Assembly (NCBI GenBank): GCA_035263865.1
Contig: DATFQX010000240.1
Span: forward strand, 1 to 5,578
DNA: 5,578 nt
DNA from: VAZQ01 sp035263865
GTDB taxonomy: Bacteria; Pseudomonadota; Alphaproteobacteria; Rhizobiales; Xanthobacteraceae
Direction of reading: 5' to 3'
The translations under genes were made by a program, and so were the position numbers. The notes beneath the pieces were generated by a model that searched no databases, was not told the DNA's origin, and was given only the letters and a program-made list of their open reading frames with translations. How positions within the stretch are numbered: the stretch's first letter is position 1; the number at the start of each line of letters is the position of its first letter. Below are positions 5,315-5,578 of this stretch, in pieces.

Positions 5315-5578
5315 ATGAATGATCGCAAGAGCGCGCCGATGCGGGACCAGGCCGGGCGAAGCCAAGCCGCGAAGGAGAACTATCGCGGCTGGCAGTCCGA
5401 TGTGATCGTCGACCTGATCAAGCGCTACGGCTTTCCCCACATCACGCTCAATCCCGGCGCAAGCTTTCGCGGCCTGCACGATTCGCTGGTCAACTACGGC
5501 GGCAACGAGCCGCCGATGATGCTGTGCCAGCACGAAGAGATCGCGGTGCAGATCGCGCACGGCTATGCCAAGGCGACC
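5315..5578 (+). CDS. Thiamine-diphosphate-dependent enzyme, N-terminal part (3' partial)
   Basis: The first 88 residues of a ThDP enzyme of the acetolactate synthase/benzoylformate decarboxylase superfamily, cut by the window end. The PYR domain starts at about residue 24 (GWQSDVIVDLIKRYGFPHITLNPGASFRGLHDSL), followed by CQHEEIAVQIAHGYAKAT. This matches the family HE-x-x-A-x-x-A-x-GYA-x-AT motif, and Glu74 is the glutamate that activates the cofactor. A full-length protein would normally be about 550-600 aa. The start is uncertain: ATG 5315 is used, but it has no strong ribosome binding site. GTG 5291 and ATG 5339 are in-frame alternatives, and the frame is closed by a stop at 5273. It lies 86 nt after the Bug gene on the same strand, so it may join that operon or have its own promoter. 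Likely reactions are decarboxylation or carboligation of a 2-oxo acid; substrate unknown. Confidence 0.5.
   Translation, partial: MNDRKSAPMRDQAGRSQAAKENYRGWQSDVIVDLIKRYGFPHITLNPGASFRGLHDSLVNYGGNEPPMMLCQHEEIAVQIAHGYAKAT

Overview
This is a GC-rich window in which every credible gene lies on the + strand. The layout suggests an alphaproteobacterium of the Hyphomicrobiales, broadly Bradyrhizobium-like. The reasons are the composition, good GGAG-type ribosome binding sites, a perfect CtrA-type box (TTAA-N7-TTAA-C), an orphan Bug/TctC-type periplasmic binding protein, and a heptad-patterned intergenic repeat. The taxon is inferred, and a betaproteobacterium is not fully excluded.

Region by region: (1) 1-1260 is a UbiD-family prenylated-FMN decarboxylase whose N-terminus lies outside the window. 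(2) 1261-1390 is a gap holding an imperfect inverted repeat built of about 7-base units. (3) 1391-2248 is a class II aldolase/adducin-family protein of the type that includes aromatic-acid decarboxylases. (4) 2249-2449 carries a CtrA-like promoter. (5) 2450-2674 is a 74-aa conserved-looking orphan protein. (6) 2675-2996 has no credible gene but is rich in small hairpins. (7) 2997-3596 and 3609-4169 are two single-domain cupins 12 nt apart, followed after 18 nt by (8) 4188-5228, an exported Bug/TctC solute-binding protein. (9) 5315-5578 is the start of a ThDP-dependent enzyme that runs off the window.

Taken together this looks like a catabolic locus for a small aromatic or other carboxylic acid. 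The Bug protein would capture the acid in the periplasm. The UbiD and class II aldolase-like enzymes could decarboxylate it or its intermediates. The two cupins would oxidise or isomerise an intermediate; the first has a gentisate-dioxygenase-like three-histidine site. The ThDP enzyme would act on a 2-oxo acid. The substrate cannot be read from the sequence. The cupin-cupin-Bug trio is the clearest operon. The 74-aa gene with its CtrA-like promoter looks like an unrelated cell-cycle-regulated insert between the two catabolic blocks. Nothing here is clearly a new system; the most notable points are the CtrA-type promoter, the hairpin-rich leader and the divergent cupin pair.
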